Assembly: GCA_964511535.1 (NCBI GenBank) | Contig: CAZEFW010000203.1 | Span: forward strand, 1 to 12,820 | From: CAZCFB01 sp964511535 | GTDB lineage: Bacteria; Myxococcota_A; Polyangia; GCA-2747355; CAZCFB01 | DNA: 12,820 nucleotides | Reading direction: 5' to 3' | Part shown: piece by piece, positions 1 to 6,704 of the stretch | Position numbering within the stretch: the stretch's first letter is position 1 | Layout: the number at the start of each line of letters is the position of its first letter | Program-made: the position numbers and the translations under genes | The notes under the pieces: generated by a model | What the model was told of the DNA's origin: nothing | Seen by the model: only the letters and a program-made list of their open reading frames with translations | Database searches by the model: none

Positions 1-24
1 GACCCCGACCCCGACCCCAAACCC
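1..24. repeat. Degenerate hexanucleotide repeat (GACCCC), left edge
   Basis: Three exact GACCCC units (1-18) are followed by a variant unit AAACCC (19-24), and the array probably continues beyond the left edge. The same unit occurs at the right edge of the window (12799-12816). It lies just upstream of the sirtuin ribosome binding site. It could be an intergenic microsatellite or the end of an Asp-Pro-coding linker; no long reading frame is visible here to decide. Confidence 0.75.
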
Positions 25-28
25 GGAG
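25..28 (+). promoter_or_regulatory. Ribosome binding site of the sirtuin gene
   Basis: GGAG lies six bases upstream of the ATG at 35 and supports that start. No promoter can be seen because the window begins only 34 bases upstream, in repeat sequence. Confidence 0.6.
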
Positions 29-34
29 TCCAGG

Positions 35-799
35 ATGATCGACCCGACCAAGATTGACACCATCGCCCGGGCCCTCGTCGCCCCGGACGCGCACCCCATC
101 GCGCTGACCGGCGCAGGCATCAGCGTGGAGTCCGGCATCCCCGACTTCCGCTCGGCCGGCGGCCTCTGGGAGCGCTTCGACCCGATGGAGTACGCCACCA
201 TCGACGCCTTCAAGCAGGACCCCCGGAAGGTGTGGCGCATGATCCTCGGCCTGGAGGAGCTCCTGGTGCAGGCGGCTCCGAACCCGGCCCACACCGCCCT
301 GGCAAACCTGGAACAAGCCGGGGCCCTGGCCGGCATCGTGACCCAGAACATCGACAACCTGCACCAGCGCGCGGGCTCGGCCACGGTGGTGGAGTTCCAT
401 GGCAACGGCCGCCGCCTGCGCTGCCTGTCCTGCCACAAGCGGTACGACGCGGCGGAGGCCGAGGCCCTGGGGTCACCGCCCGCCTGCGCGTGTGGCAAGA
501 TCCTCAAGCCGGACGTGGTCTTCTTCGGCGAGGCCATCCCGAGCCAGGCCATGGCTGACGCGCACGACTTCGCCCGGCGGGCCAGGGTGGTGCTGGTGGT
601 GGGCACCAGCGCCACGGTCTACCCCTTCGCCGGCCTGCCGAGCTTCGCGGCCTCCCGGGGCGCCATGCTGGTGGAGGTCAACCTCGAGCCCACCGGGCTG
701 ACAGGGCAATGTGACGTCGCGCTCCACGCCTCGGCCAGCGAGGTGCTCCCGGCGCTGGCGGCGCGGGTCGAGGAGCTTGTTGAGGAGCGGAGCGGGTAG
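35..799 (+). CDS. Sir2-family NAD-dependent protein deacylase (sirtuin)
   Basis: This is a cytoplasmic enzyme that removes acyl groups from lysine side chains using NAD+, giving nicotinamide and O-acyl-ADP-ribose. The 254-residue length is normal for bacterial CobB-type sirtuins. Visible motifs are the NAD-binding GAGISVESGIPDFRS (26-40), TQNIDNLH (103-110), the catalytic His in FHGN (His122), a zinc site formed by Cys130/Cys133 and a CxC pair (Cys151/Cys153), KPDVVFFGE (158-166), and a C-terminal VVGTSATVYP (188-197). The Tyr-x-x-Arg pair that marks desuccinylases is not evident: the matching region reads VWRMI. Plain deacetylase or another acyl specificity is therefore more likely (inference). 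No effector domain is fused, so nothing suggests an anti-phage Sir2. The stop codon falls exactly at the left boundary of the 797-957 inverted-repeat element, so the last few residues may have been altered by an insertion. Sirtuin identity is secure; substrate is unknown. Confidence 0.96.
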   Translation: MIDPTKIDTIARALVAPDAHPIALTGAGISVESGIPDFRSAGGLWERFDPMEYATIDAFKQDPRKVWRMILGLEELLVQAAPNPAHTALANLEQAGALAGIVTQNIDNLHQRAGSATVVEFHGNGRRLRCLSCHKRYDAAEAEALGSPPACACGKILKPDVVFFGEAIPSQAMADAHDFARRARVVLVVGTSATVYPFAGLPSFAASRGAMLVEVNLEPTGLTGQCDVALHASASEVLPALAARVEELVEERSG

Positions 800-957
800 A
801 GCACCGATCAGGTAAAGGGACCGAGCCAGGCGAAGCAACTGGAATCACAGGCACGGAGGGAGGAGGGAGCTTGCTGGAGGCAAGTGACCGACGAGCGACA
901 AAGCCTGTGGTTTCAGGAGCAAGCCTGGCGACGGGAGTTAACCTGTTCGGTGCTCTA
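797..957. repeat. 161-bp nested inverted-repeat element (MITE-like or structured RNA)
   Basis: The outer arms 797-816 and 938-957 pair at 18 of 20 positions, and both ends carry TA. Inside, 825-831 (GCCAGGC) pairs with 923-929. Next, 839-852 pairs with 903-916 over 14 positions, including two G-U wobbles. A central hairpin has stem CTTGC/GCAAG (870-874/880-884) and loop TGGAG. The unpaired parts are discrete purine-rich internal loops (832-838 GAAGCAA opposite 917-922 GAGCAA; 817-824 opposite 930-937). The element fills the gap between convergent genes and has no ORF. TA at both ends and long terminal inverted repeats fit a non-autonomous element with TA target duplication. The nested helices and wobbles also fit a folded RNA or bidirectional terminator. 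No known Rfam family was recognised. Confidence 0.7.
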
Positions 958-960
958 GTG

Positions 961-974
961 CAGCTGATCAGCTG
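961..974. repeat. 14-bp perfect palindrome at the 3' end of the ANL gene
   Basis: CAGCTGATCAGCTG is its own reverse complement. It spans the stop codon (968-970, minus strand) of the adenylate-forming gene, and begins three bases after the inverted-repeat element ends. It could be a protein-binding site or part of a termination signal, but no T-run follows on either strand. Confidence 0.5.
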
Positions 975-2434
975 AGGGACGTGACGTAGGAGATCCGGCG
1001 CGGGACCTTGAAGGGGGACAGGTTTCGGGCGCAGTGGTCGATGATCTCTTCGGGGTCCGGCTCACCCTCACCCTTGAGCACCACCTTCGCCACCACCATC
1101 GGGCCGCCCAGCGGGTCGGAGATGAGCTGAGCCCGCGCCTTGTGCACGATGGGGAAGGACTCGATGCAGGTCTCCACTTCACCCAGGGAGACCCGCTTGC
1201 CGTCCAGCACGACGACGTCGTCCTCGCGGCCCTGCAGCCGGATCCGCCTGGACCGGTCGAGGGTCGCGAGGTAGCCGGTGCGGTACCACCCGTCGGCGTC
1301 GCGACCACCAAGCGAGACCTCCTCGCCCTCGTCGGCGGCCATTCCGCTCACCTGCAGGGGGGAGATAACGGCGCTGCGCACGCTGAGCAGACCCTTGCGC
1401 CCTGCGGCCACCTTCTTGCCGGTCTTGACGGAGCTGACCAGAACCTCCACCTGATCCAGCACCTTGCCCACCGTGTCCCCGGACTTGCCCGTCAGGTCCA
1501 GCCCCACGGTGCCGGTCTCGGTAGTGTGGTAGCAGGAGATGGGCCGCATCCCGTAATTCTTGCGGAATTGCTCCAGCGTGGCGCCTGTGAGCCCGCCACC
1601 AGCTGAGAGGAACCGCACCGGCCCGTGAGCCAGGGGGCGGGAGGTCGGCAGCTTGGCCATCTCCTCCAGCAGCGGCACGCTCCCGGGCAGCAGGGTGATC
1701 TTCTGCTCGCGAACCAGCTTGCTGATGCGGCTGGCCGCCACCTCGTCCTCAAGGTAGATGGCCGCGCCGTTGGACAGCGCCGGCAGCAGGCCCACGTCGA
1801 AGCCGTAAGAATGGTAGAGGGGCAGGGTCAGCAGGATCTTGTCGTCGCCCGTAACCTCCAGCGCGCCGGTGAGGTTCTCCGCCTCGGCGGCGAGGTTGTC
1901 TTCGGTGCGCTCTACCGGCTTGGGCTCGCCCATGGAGTCGGCGGTGATCAACACCGCCGCCACCCGGTCTCCGTCCTCGCCCGGCTCACGCTCGTCCTGG
2001 TCATAGATCGAGCAGCTGAGCAGCGTGCCTTGCAGCCGCTTGCGGCTCATGGGCGTACTCTTCTTCTTGCCGCCCTTCTTGCCGCCGATGGCAGACAGGG
2101 GCGCGTCACCGCCCCTGGGCCGCGTGATCAACCCCCGCAGGGGGGCCGCCTCCATGATCAACTCGAGGTCTCGCGTGCTGGTGGTGGGATCCAGCGGAAC
2201 GGGGGCCGCCTTCAGCTTGCTCAGCGCCAGAGAGAGGATGACGAAATCGGGCACGTTTCCCAGCATCAGCCCGACCCAGTCCCCGGGACGCACCCCGGCC
2301 GCGTCAAACTCGTCGGCCCGGCGGTTAACCCGGTGTTTGAGCCCTCGCCAGCTCAGATAAGTGTCGCGATAGATCAGCGCCCGTGCGCCGCCCTTCTTCT
2401 TTACGACCCTGAGTAGCCACTCGTATAAAAGCAT
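968..2434 (-). CDS. Divergent acyl-adenylate-forming (ANL superfamily) protein, probably non-canonical
   Basis: The 488-residue protein has the ANL fold of acyl-CoA synthetases, seen in LPLYHSYGFD (A4 region), RFLSAGGGLT, YHTTE (302-306, cf. YGxTE), WYRTG (383-387) and GREDDVVVLDGKRVSLGEVE (402-421, A8). Several hallmarks are altered. The phosphate loop reads TADSMGEPK (about 164-172) instead of TSGTTGxPK, and the Asp of the TGD motif, which binds the AMP ribose, is Tyr388. The protein stops at about SYVTSLS, before the A10 region with the adenylation Lys (PxxxxGK). No continuation of A10 is seen in the other frames downstream, so this does not look like a simple frameshift. A Lys-rich insert lies near 119-133. 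The start chosen is ATG 2434, preceded by GGAAGG; an in-frame TTG at 2458 would add eight residues. It may be a pseudoenzyme or a family using another lysine. Fold is confident, activity is not. Confidence 0.85.
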   Translation of the reverse strand: MLLYEWLLRVVKKKGGARALIYRDTYLSWRGLKHRVNRRADEFDAAGVRPGDWVGLMLGNVPDFVILSLALSKLKAAPVPLDPTTSTRDLELIMEAAPLRGLITRPRGGDAPLSAIGGKKGGKKKSTPMSRKRLQGTLLSCSIYDQDEREPGEDGDRVAAVLITADSMGEPKPVERTEDNLAAEAENLTGALEVTGDDKILLTLPLYHSYGFDVGLLPALSNGAAIYLEDEVAASRISKLVREQKITLLPGSVPLLEEMAKLPTSRPLAHGPVRFLSAGGGLTGATLEQFRKNYGMRPISCYHTTETGTVGLDLTGKSGDTVGKVLDQVEVLVSSVKTGKKVAAGRKGLLSVRSAVISPLQVSGMAADEGEEVSLGGRDADGWYRTGYLATLDRSRRIRLQGREDDVVVLDGKRVSLGEVETCIESFPIVHKARAQLISDPLGGPMVVAKVVLKGEGEPDPEEIIDHCARNLSPFKVPRRISYVTSLS

Positions 2435-2437
2435 CGA

Positions 2438-2443
2438 CCTTCC
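2438..2443 (-). promoter_or_regulatory. Ribosome binding site deciding the ANL gene start
   Basis: GGAAGG on the minus strand lies three bases upstream of the ATG at 2434. The spacing is short, but it is a better signal than anything upstream of the alternative TTG at 2458, so the ATG was chosen. Confidence 0.5.
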
Positions 2444-2527
2444 GTGAAATTCCCACAATAATCAGTTGATACTGCGGGAGAATAGTAGACCACTCCACCG
2501 GGGTGGGCAAGGTTACGAGCACCCATC

Positions 2528-2890
2528 ATGAACGATGATCAAGCACCGGCCGACACGGGCCAACAAGAGCAGGCCGCGCTGATGGCGCGCATCCTGGAGA
2601 CCCACGCCCGGGATCCGCACCGGGGCATGAGCCCCGGGCGGCTGCGGATCCATGTGGCGATCCACACCGTGGTGGAGACCCAGCTGGCTTCAGGGGAGCC
2701 CCCGGATACCAGAAGAGCCCTCAACCGTCTGATATCACAGGGGATGCCCCGGCACGAGGCGATCCACCTCATCGGGGATGTGGTGGCGGACGTGGTGATG
2801 GGACACCTGGGAGAGGGCGGCGGCTACGACGCGCGGGAGTTCGCCAAGAGGCTCCAGGCGCTCGAGCCTCCGCCGGCTGATCCGGGTTGA
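2528..2890 (+). CDS. Small DUF1841-like conserved hypothetical protein
   Basis: This 120-residue, probably cytoplasmic protein has no signal peptide or membrane segment. The core (about residues 36-92) contains two HxxxH motifs, HVAIH (42-46) and the HEAIH of RHEAIH (76-81), around a conserved-looking helix with TQLASGEPPD. From memory this pattern resembles DUF1841 proteins, in which a histidine-containing helix is followed by a PP-turn and a second RHxxxH helix. The assignment is tentative and no function is known. The paired His motifs could bind a metal (inference). It is divergent from the ANL protein gene; 93 bases separate the start codons, with room for two promoters. The only purine-rich sequence upstream, AAGG at 2509-2512, is rather far from the ATG. 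The gene end is convergent with the acyl-CoA ligase. Confidence 0.75.
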   Translation: MNDDQAPADTGQQEQAALMARILETHARDPHRGMSPGRLRIHVAIHTVVETQLASGEPPDTRRALNRLISQGMPRHEAIHLIGDVVADVVMGHLGEGGGYDAREFAKRLQALEPPPADPG

Positions 2891-2899
2891 TGACCTGGT

Positions 2900-2910
2900 G
2901 GGGTGTCCCC
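2900..2910. other. Small GGGG/CCCC hairpin between convergent genes
   Basis: GGGG-TGT-CCCC lies in the 30-base gap between the ends of the DUF1841-like gene and the acyl-CoA ligase gene. The stem is only four pairs and no T-run follows on either strand, so it is a weak terminator candidate. Confidence 0.2.
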
Positions 2911-2920
2911 TAGATTCGAC

Positions 2921-4462
2921 CTAGAACCGCTCGCGCAGGGCGGCCTTGCGGACCTTTCCCGAGGGTGTGCGCGGCAGAGACGACACCACCCGCACATGAG
3001 CCGGCATCTTGAACCGCGGCAGGTGCCTGTGGCAGGTGGCGAGCAGCGCCCTGGTTGAGAGCGGCTCGGCGCCCTCCGCCGGCACCACGAACGCCGCGAT
3101 GGCCTCGCCCAGCAGGTCATCGGGCACCCCCACCACGGCGCACTCCTGGACCCCGGGGTGGCGCGCCACGGCTGCCTCGATCTCCTGGGGGCCCACGCGG
3201 TGGGCGCCGCTCTTGATCATCTCGCTCTCGCGCCCCTGGATGAAGAGGAACCCCTCTTCGTCCATGCGCGCCAGGTCGCCGGTGCGCAGCCCCTCGGGCC
3301 GCAGGGCCCGGGCGGTGGCCTCCGGGTCCTGCCAGTAGCCGGCCATGATGTTCGGTCCGCGAGCCACGATCTCGCCCACCTGGCCCCGGGGCAGCTCCTC
3401 CCCGTCCCCGTCCATGACGCGCAGCTCCACGCCGGGGATGGCGATGCCCGCCGAGCCGAGCTTGCGCTCCAGGTCCGCCGGCGGGAGGTAGGACAGGCGC
3501 GCCGAGGCCTCGGTCTGCCCGTACATGATGATGATGTCCGCCGCGGGCAGCAGGGCGCGCAGGGCCCGGGTGAGCTCGACACCCATGGGCCCACCAGCCT
3601 GGGTGACGTAGCGCAGGCTCGACAGGTCATGGTCGCCCACGCCGCTGAACCGCCGCAGCCGCTCGAAGGTGGACGGGACGCCGGACAGGCCGGTGCAGCG
3701 GTGCTTCGCGATGCCCTCGAGCACCGCCCCGGGGAAGGCCATGGTCCCCACCTGGGCGATGCACCCGCCGGCCATCACGTGGGTGTGCAGCACCGAGTTG
3801 CCGTAGACATAGAAGAACGGCAACACCATGGCGATGCGGTCCGACGCCGTGAGCCCGAGGTAGTCCACGATGGACCGCACGTTGGCCAGCAGGTTGCCGT
3901 GGGACAGCATCACCCCCTTGGGCTGGCCCGTGGTGCCCGAGGTGTAGACGATGCTGGCCAGGTCATCCTCGCCCGTCGCCACCAGCTCGCCGGGTGCCGC
4001 CACCGCCCCGTCAGCCTCCAGCTGCTCCGCGCTCACCACGCGCAGCGCGCCGGGGTCCTTCAACACCGGCCCGCGCCCACATCGGACCACCAGCTGCAGG
4101 GCCGGAACGCCAGCCCCGAGGCCGTCGAGCAACCTGAGCACCCGCCCCTCCACCACGGCCGCCGTGGCGCCGCTGTGGTTCAGCACATGGGCCAGCGGCT
4201 CGGCCCGGGCGTCGGTGTAGTGGGGCACCACCACCGCCCCGGCACGCAGCACGCCGTAGTAAGCAACCAGGTACTGCAGGCTGTTGCCCAGGGCCAGCAC
4301 CACCCGGTCCCCCGGGGCCACGCCCTGGCCCGCCAGCCCGGCGGCGAAGCTATCCGCCCGGCGCTCGAGCTCCTGGTAGCTGTGCTGGTAGTCGCCCTGG
4401 ATGAAGACCGGGCGGTCGGCGTTGGCCGCCGCGCTCTCGCGCAGCATCTGCCCCAGGTTCAT
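2921..4462 (-). CDS. Acyl-CoA synthetase / AMP-dependent ligase (class I adenylate-forming)
   Basis: This enzyme is predicted to activate a carboxylic acid with ATP to an acyl-AMP and transfer it to CoA or another thiol. All core motifs of the 513-residue protein are present: YTSGTTGQPKG (173-183), the LPFFYVYG region (214-221), TQAGGPM (287-293), YGQTE (314-318), LRTGD with the ribose-binding Asp396, GRESEMIKSGAHRV (410-423), and the catalytic Lys503 in PRTPSGK. There is no signal peptide; it should be cytosolic. It is the normal counterpart to the degenerate ANL protein nearby, and the two are not close copies. The start ATG overlaps the kinase stop as ATGA (4459-4462), so translation is very likely coupled to the kinase. 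Substrate cannot be read from the sequence; a medium or long fatty acid is the usual guess for this group. Other possibilities are aryl acids or a carrier-protein-bound acyl chain. Confidence 0.95.
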   Translation of the reverse strand: MNLGQMLRESAAANADRPVFIQGDYQHSYQELERRADSFAAGLAGQGVAPGDRVVLALGNSLQYLVAYYGVLRAGAVVVPHYTDARAEPLAHVLNHSGATAAVVEGRVLRLLDGLGAGVPALQLVVRCGRGPVLKDPGALRVVSAEQLEADGAVAAPGELVATGEDDLASIVYTSGTTGQPKGVMLSHGNLLANVRSIVDYLGLTASDRIAMVLPFFYVYGNSVLHTHVMAGGCIAQVGTMAFPGAVLEGIAKHRCTGLSGVPSTFERLRRFSGVGDHDLSSLRYVTQAGGPMGVELTRALRALLPAADIIIMYGQTEASARLSYLPPADLERKLGSAGIAIPGVELRVMDGDGEELPRGQVGEIVARGPNIMAGYWQDPEATARALRPEGLRTGDLARMDEEGFLFIQGRESEMIKSGAHRVGPQEIEAAVARHPGVQECAVVGVPDDLLGEAIAAFVVPAEGAEPLSTRALLATCHRHLPRFKMPAHVRVVSSLPRTPSGKVRKAALRERF

Positions 4463-6540
4463 GGCTTCTCGTCGGGGCGCGGCTTCTGCTTGGCTGGCTT
4501 GTCCTTGTACGGCTCCATATCCCGCACCGCGTCGTAGGCCTTGTCCTCAACCTTGACGAAGCCCGTGATCCGGCTCTTGGGCCCGAGCACCTTTCGCGCC
4601 AGCTTTGAGTCGGGCACCAGGGCGAGCAGGGCGTCCCCGATCTCCTTGATCTTGGCGTCCTTCAGCGTGGGCGAGGCGCAGTAGGCGTCGTACGGGATCC
4701 GGTCGGTGGTGGCCACCACCGTGTACTTCTCGGGGGTGAGCCCGTGCTTGCGCGCCTCGAAGAACACCCCGGTGAACACGGCGGTGCCGTCGCAGGCGCC
4801 CTGGGCCAGCGCCTTGAGCGCCGAGATGTGATCGCCGGTGAAGCGGGCCGCCTTCAGGTCCTTGTCCGGGTCTATGCCGCTTTTACGGAACAGGGCCCGC
4901 GGGTAGAGGTAGCCCGACGTGGAGGTGGGGTTGACGTAGCAGAAGATGCGGCCGCGCAGGTCCTCGAGGGCCCTGATGCCGGAGTTGGCCCGGGTCACCA
5001 CGAACCCCTCATAAGAGGAGCCGCTCTCGGTGACGTGGGTCGCCAGCAGGTACAGCTCTGGCCAGCGCCGCTTGGCGCGCACGTAGTTGTAAGAGGAGAG
5101 GGCGGCCAGGTCGAGCTTGCCCTCGGACAGCTCCGCCGCGAGGTCGATGTAGTCCTCGTGCACCACCAGCTGCACGTCCCGCTCGAGGGTGTCCGCCAGG
5201 TAGCGCACCAGGTTGGAGTGCTCCTTCTCCAGTTGGTGCCGAGGCAGGTACTTGGTGATGCCGAGCTTGAACCGGGGCCCGCCATACTTGGGGCCCGCGT
5301 CCGCCGCCGCCGGGGGCACGCCCGACTGGACGCTCCTGCCGTACAGGTACCAGCCGAGGCCGCCACCCAGGGCGATGAGCAGCACGAGCACCAGCGCGAC
5401 GTACCGCGGGCGGCCGCCGCCCTCCTTGACCAGGGTCGGCATGCTGCCGGGGGGCAGCGGGCCGGTGGCGCCCGGCGCCGGGAACATGGTCGACGAGGTG
5501 GGCACCCCCACGCCGCCGCTGTAGGTGCCTGACGCGGTGGGGGTCGGGTTGGCGCCCGAGTCGCTGGATCGGCCCACGGGCAGCGAGAGCTGCAACACCA
5601 CGCCAGCCGCCTCCGGCACCGCCTCCTGCAGCGCCTGGAGGAACTGCCGCGCGTCCTGGAACCGCAGTTCCCGGTTGGTGGCCATGCCCTTGAGCACCAC
5701 CGCCTCCAGGGCGGGGGAGAGCTCGGGGCGGATCTCCGTGGGCGCGGTGGCCTTGCCTTCCAGCAGCGCCTGGATGATCCCCTCGGGGGTGCGGGCGTTG
5801 AACGGCAGCCGCCCGGTGACCATACGGTACAGCAGCACCGACGCCGAGTAGAGGTCCACCCGCGCGTCCAGGTCGGGCTGGCCGACTGCCTGCTCGGGCG
5901 CCATGAACCGCGGCGTGCCGATGACCGCGCCGGCGGCGGTCACGTCCTGGGGCACGTTGTCGGCGAAGAACTTGGAGATCCCGAAGTCGAGGATCTTGAC
6001 CATGTAGCTGCCGTCCTGCTGGCGAGCCAGCAGGATGTTCCCCGGCTTGAGATCGCGGTGCACCACCCCCTTGGCGTGCGCCGCGGCCAGCCCGGCCAGG
6101 ATCTGCGAGGTCAGCACCACCGCGGTGGGCGGGGCGAGCACCCGCTCCCGGCGCAGCAGCGCGCTCAGGGACTCGCCCTCCAGCAGCTCCATGACGATGA
6201 ACGGGATGCCGTCCTCGTCGGTGCCGGTGTCGGTGACCTCCACGATGTTGGGGTGGCGGATGGCGGCAGCAGCGCGCGCCTCCCTGCGGAACCGGGTCAC
6301 CGCCTTTTCGTCGCTGGTGAACGCCTCGTTCAGCAGCTTGACCGCCACGTTTACACCGAGGCCGGTGTGCTCGGCCTCGTACACCGCGCCCATCCCGCCC
6401 TCGCCGATGAGGCGGCCGAGGCGATACTTGCCCCCCACCACCGTCGCCGGCGGCAACACGTCCGTCTTCTCCAGGCCAAGGTTCTCGCCAGGGTCCCCGG
6501 AGATGTCGGCGGTTTTATCCTCTCTCGGCTCGTCAGCCAT
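4459..6540 (-). CDS. Transmembrane Ser/Thr protein kinase with extracytoplasmic PhnD-like binding domain
   Basis: The 693-residue protein is a one-component receptor kinase. The cytoplasmic kinase domain (about 38-305) has GEGGMGAVYE (46-55), ATP-binding Lys68, HRDLKPGN (161-168, catalytic Asp163), DFG (185-187) and GTPRFMAPEQ (208-217), so it should be active. A Ser/Thr/Pro/Gly-rich linker (about 325-375) leads to one membrane helix (about 380-399). The C-terminal region (about 423-675) matches the periplasmic-binding fold of PhnD/phosphonate-type proteins: ITKYLP, GKLDLAALSSYNYVRA, TSTSGYLYPRALFRKSGI (538-555), GDHISALKAL and GACDGTAVF. The tail is Lys/Pro-rich. Known biology of the parts: the kinase phosphorylates proteins, and PhnD-type domains bind small anionic or other ligands outside the membrane. 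Inference: ligand binding controls the kinase. It heads an operon with the acyl-CoA ligase (ATGA overlap). No phosphonate transporter genes are nearby, so the ligand is unknown. Confidence 0.94.
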   Translation of the reverse strand: MADEPREDKTADISGDPGENLGLEKTDVLPPATVVGGKYRLGRLIGEGGMGAVYEAEHTGLGVNVAVKLLNEAFTSDEKAVTRFRREARAAAAIRHPNIVEVTDTGTDEDGIPFIVMELLEGESLSALLRRERVLAPPTAVVLTSQILAGLAAAHAKGVVHRDLKPGNILLARQQDGSYMVKILDFGISKFFADNVPQDVTAAGAVIGTPRFMAPEQAVGQPDLDARVDLYSASVLLYRMVTGRLPFNARTPEGIIQALLEGKATAPTEIRPELSPALEAVVLKGMATNRELRFQDARQFLQALQEAVPEAAGVVLQLSLPVGRSSDSGANPTPTASGTYSGGVGVPTSSTMFPAPGATGPLPPGSMPTLVKEGGGRPRYVALVLVLLIALGGGLGWYLYGRSVQSGVPPAAADAGPKYGGPRFKLGITKYLPRHQLEKEHSNLVRYLADTLERDVQLVVHEDYIDLAAELSEGKLDLAALSSYNYVRAKRRWPELYLLATHVTESGSSYEGFVVTRANSGIRALEDLRGRIFCYVNPTSTSGYLYPRALFRKSGIDPDKDLKAARFTGDHISALKALAQGACDGTAVFTGVFFEARKHGLTPEKYTVVATTDRIPYDAYCASPTLKDAKIKEIGDALLALVPDSKLARKVLGPKSRITGFVKVEDKAYDAVRDMEPYKDKPAKQKPRPDEKP

Positions 6541-6562
6541 GCAGGCGCGCCACCATTGAAAA

Positions 6563-6568
6563 ATAATA
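6563..6568 (-). promoter_or_regulatory. Possible -10 element upstream of the kinase/ligase operon
   Basis: TATTAT on the minus strand sits in an AT-rich patch (about 6557-6576) that stands out from the GC-rich surroundings, 22 bases from the kinase ATG. No convincing -35 box is at the usual distance, and the ribosome binding site is weak (GGTGG), so this is tentative. Confidence 0.3.
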
Positions 6569-6633
6569 CAAAATTGCGCGGTGAGGATACCGCGAGAAAG
6601 GAGCCGGTGTCGACCGCGGACTGCGGACTATCG

Positions 6634-6673
6634 CCCCTGCCGCGAGGGGAGGGTGGCGCCTCGCCAGGGCGCC
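6634..6673. other. Two GC-rich hairpins between the PPC-like gene and the kinase gene
   Basis: Within the 164-base gap 6541-6704, CCCCT/AGGGG (6634-6638/6645-6649, six-base loop) and GGCGCC/GGCGCC (6655-6660/6668-6673, seven-base loop) can form back-to-back hairpins just after the stop of the upstream minus-strand gene. They may attenuate or end its transcript. There is no T-run, so an intrinsic terminator is not established. Confidence 0.35.
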
Positions 6674-6704
6674 GCGGCATTGGGCAACGGGGCTACTTCA
6701 GCAG

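Noticed and set aside
35..957. Sirtuin plus adjacent structured element as a retron or Sir2-type defence system
   Set aside because: No reverse transcriptase, Argonaute or other effector is in the window. The sirtuin is an ordinary zinc-containing CobB-type enzyme without a fused domain.
1625..2416. 263-codon plus-strand open frame opposite the ANL gene
   Set aside because: Gln/Arg/Gly-rich antisense shadow with no recognisable domain.
2435..2458. TTG start adding eight residues to the ANL protein
   Set aside because: The ATG at 2434 has GGAAGG just upstream and begins the conserved-looking region; the TTG has no comparable signal.
3158..4537. 459-codon open frame on the plus strand opposite the acyl-CoA ligase
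   Set aside because: It is antisense to a gene with all ANL motifs. The His/Gly/Arg-rich composition is typical of frames opposite high-GC coding sequence.
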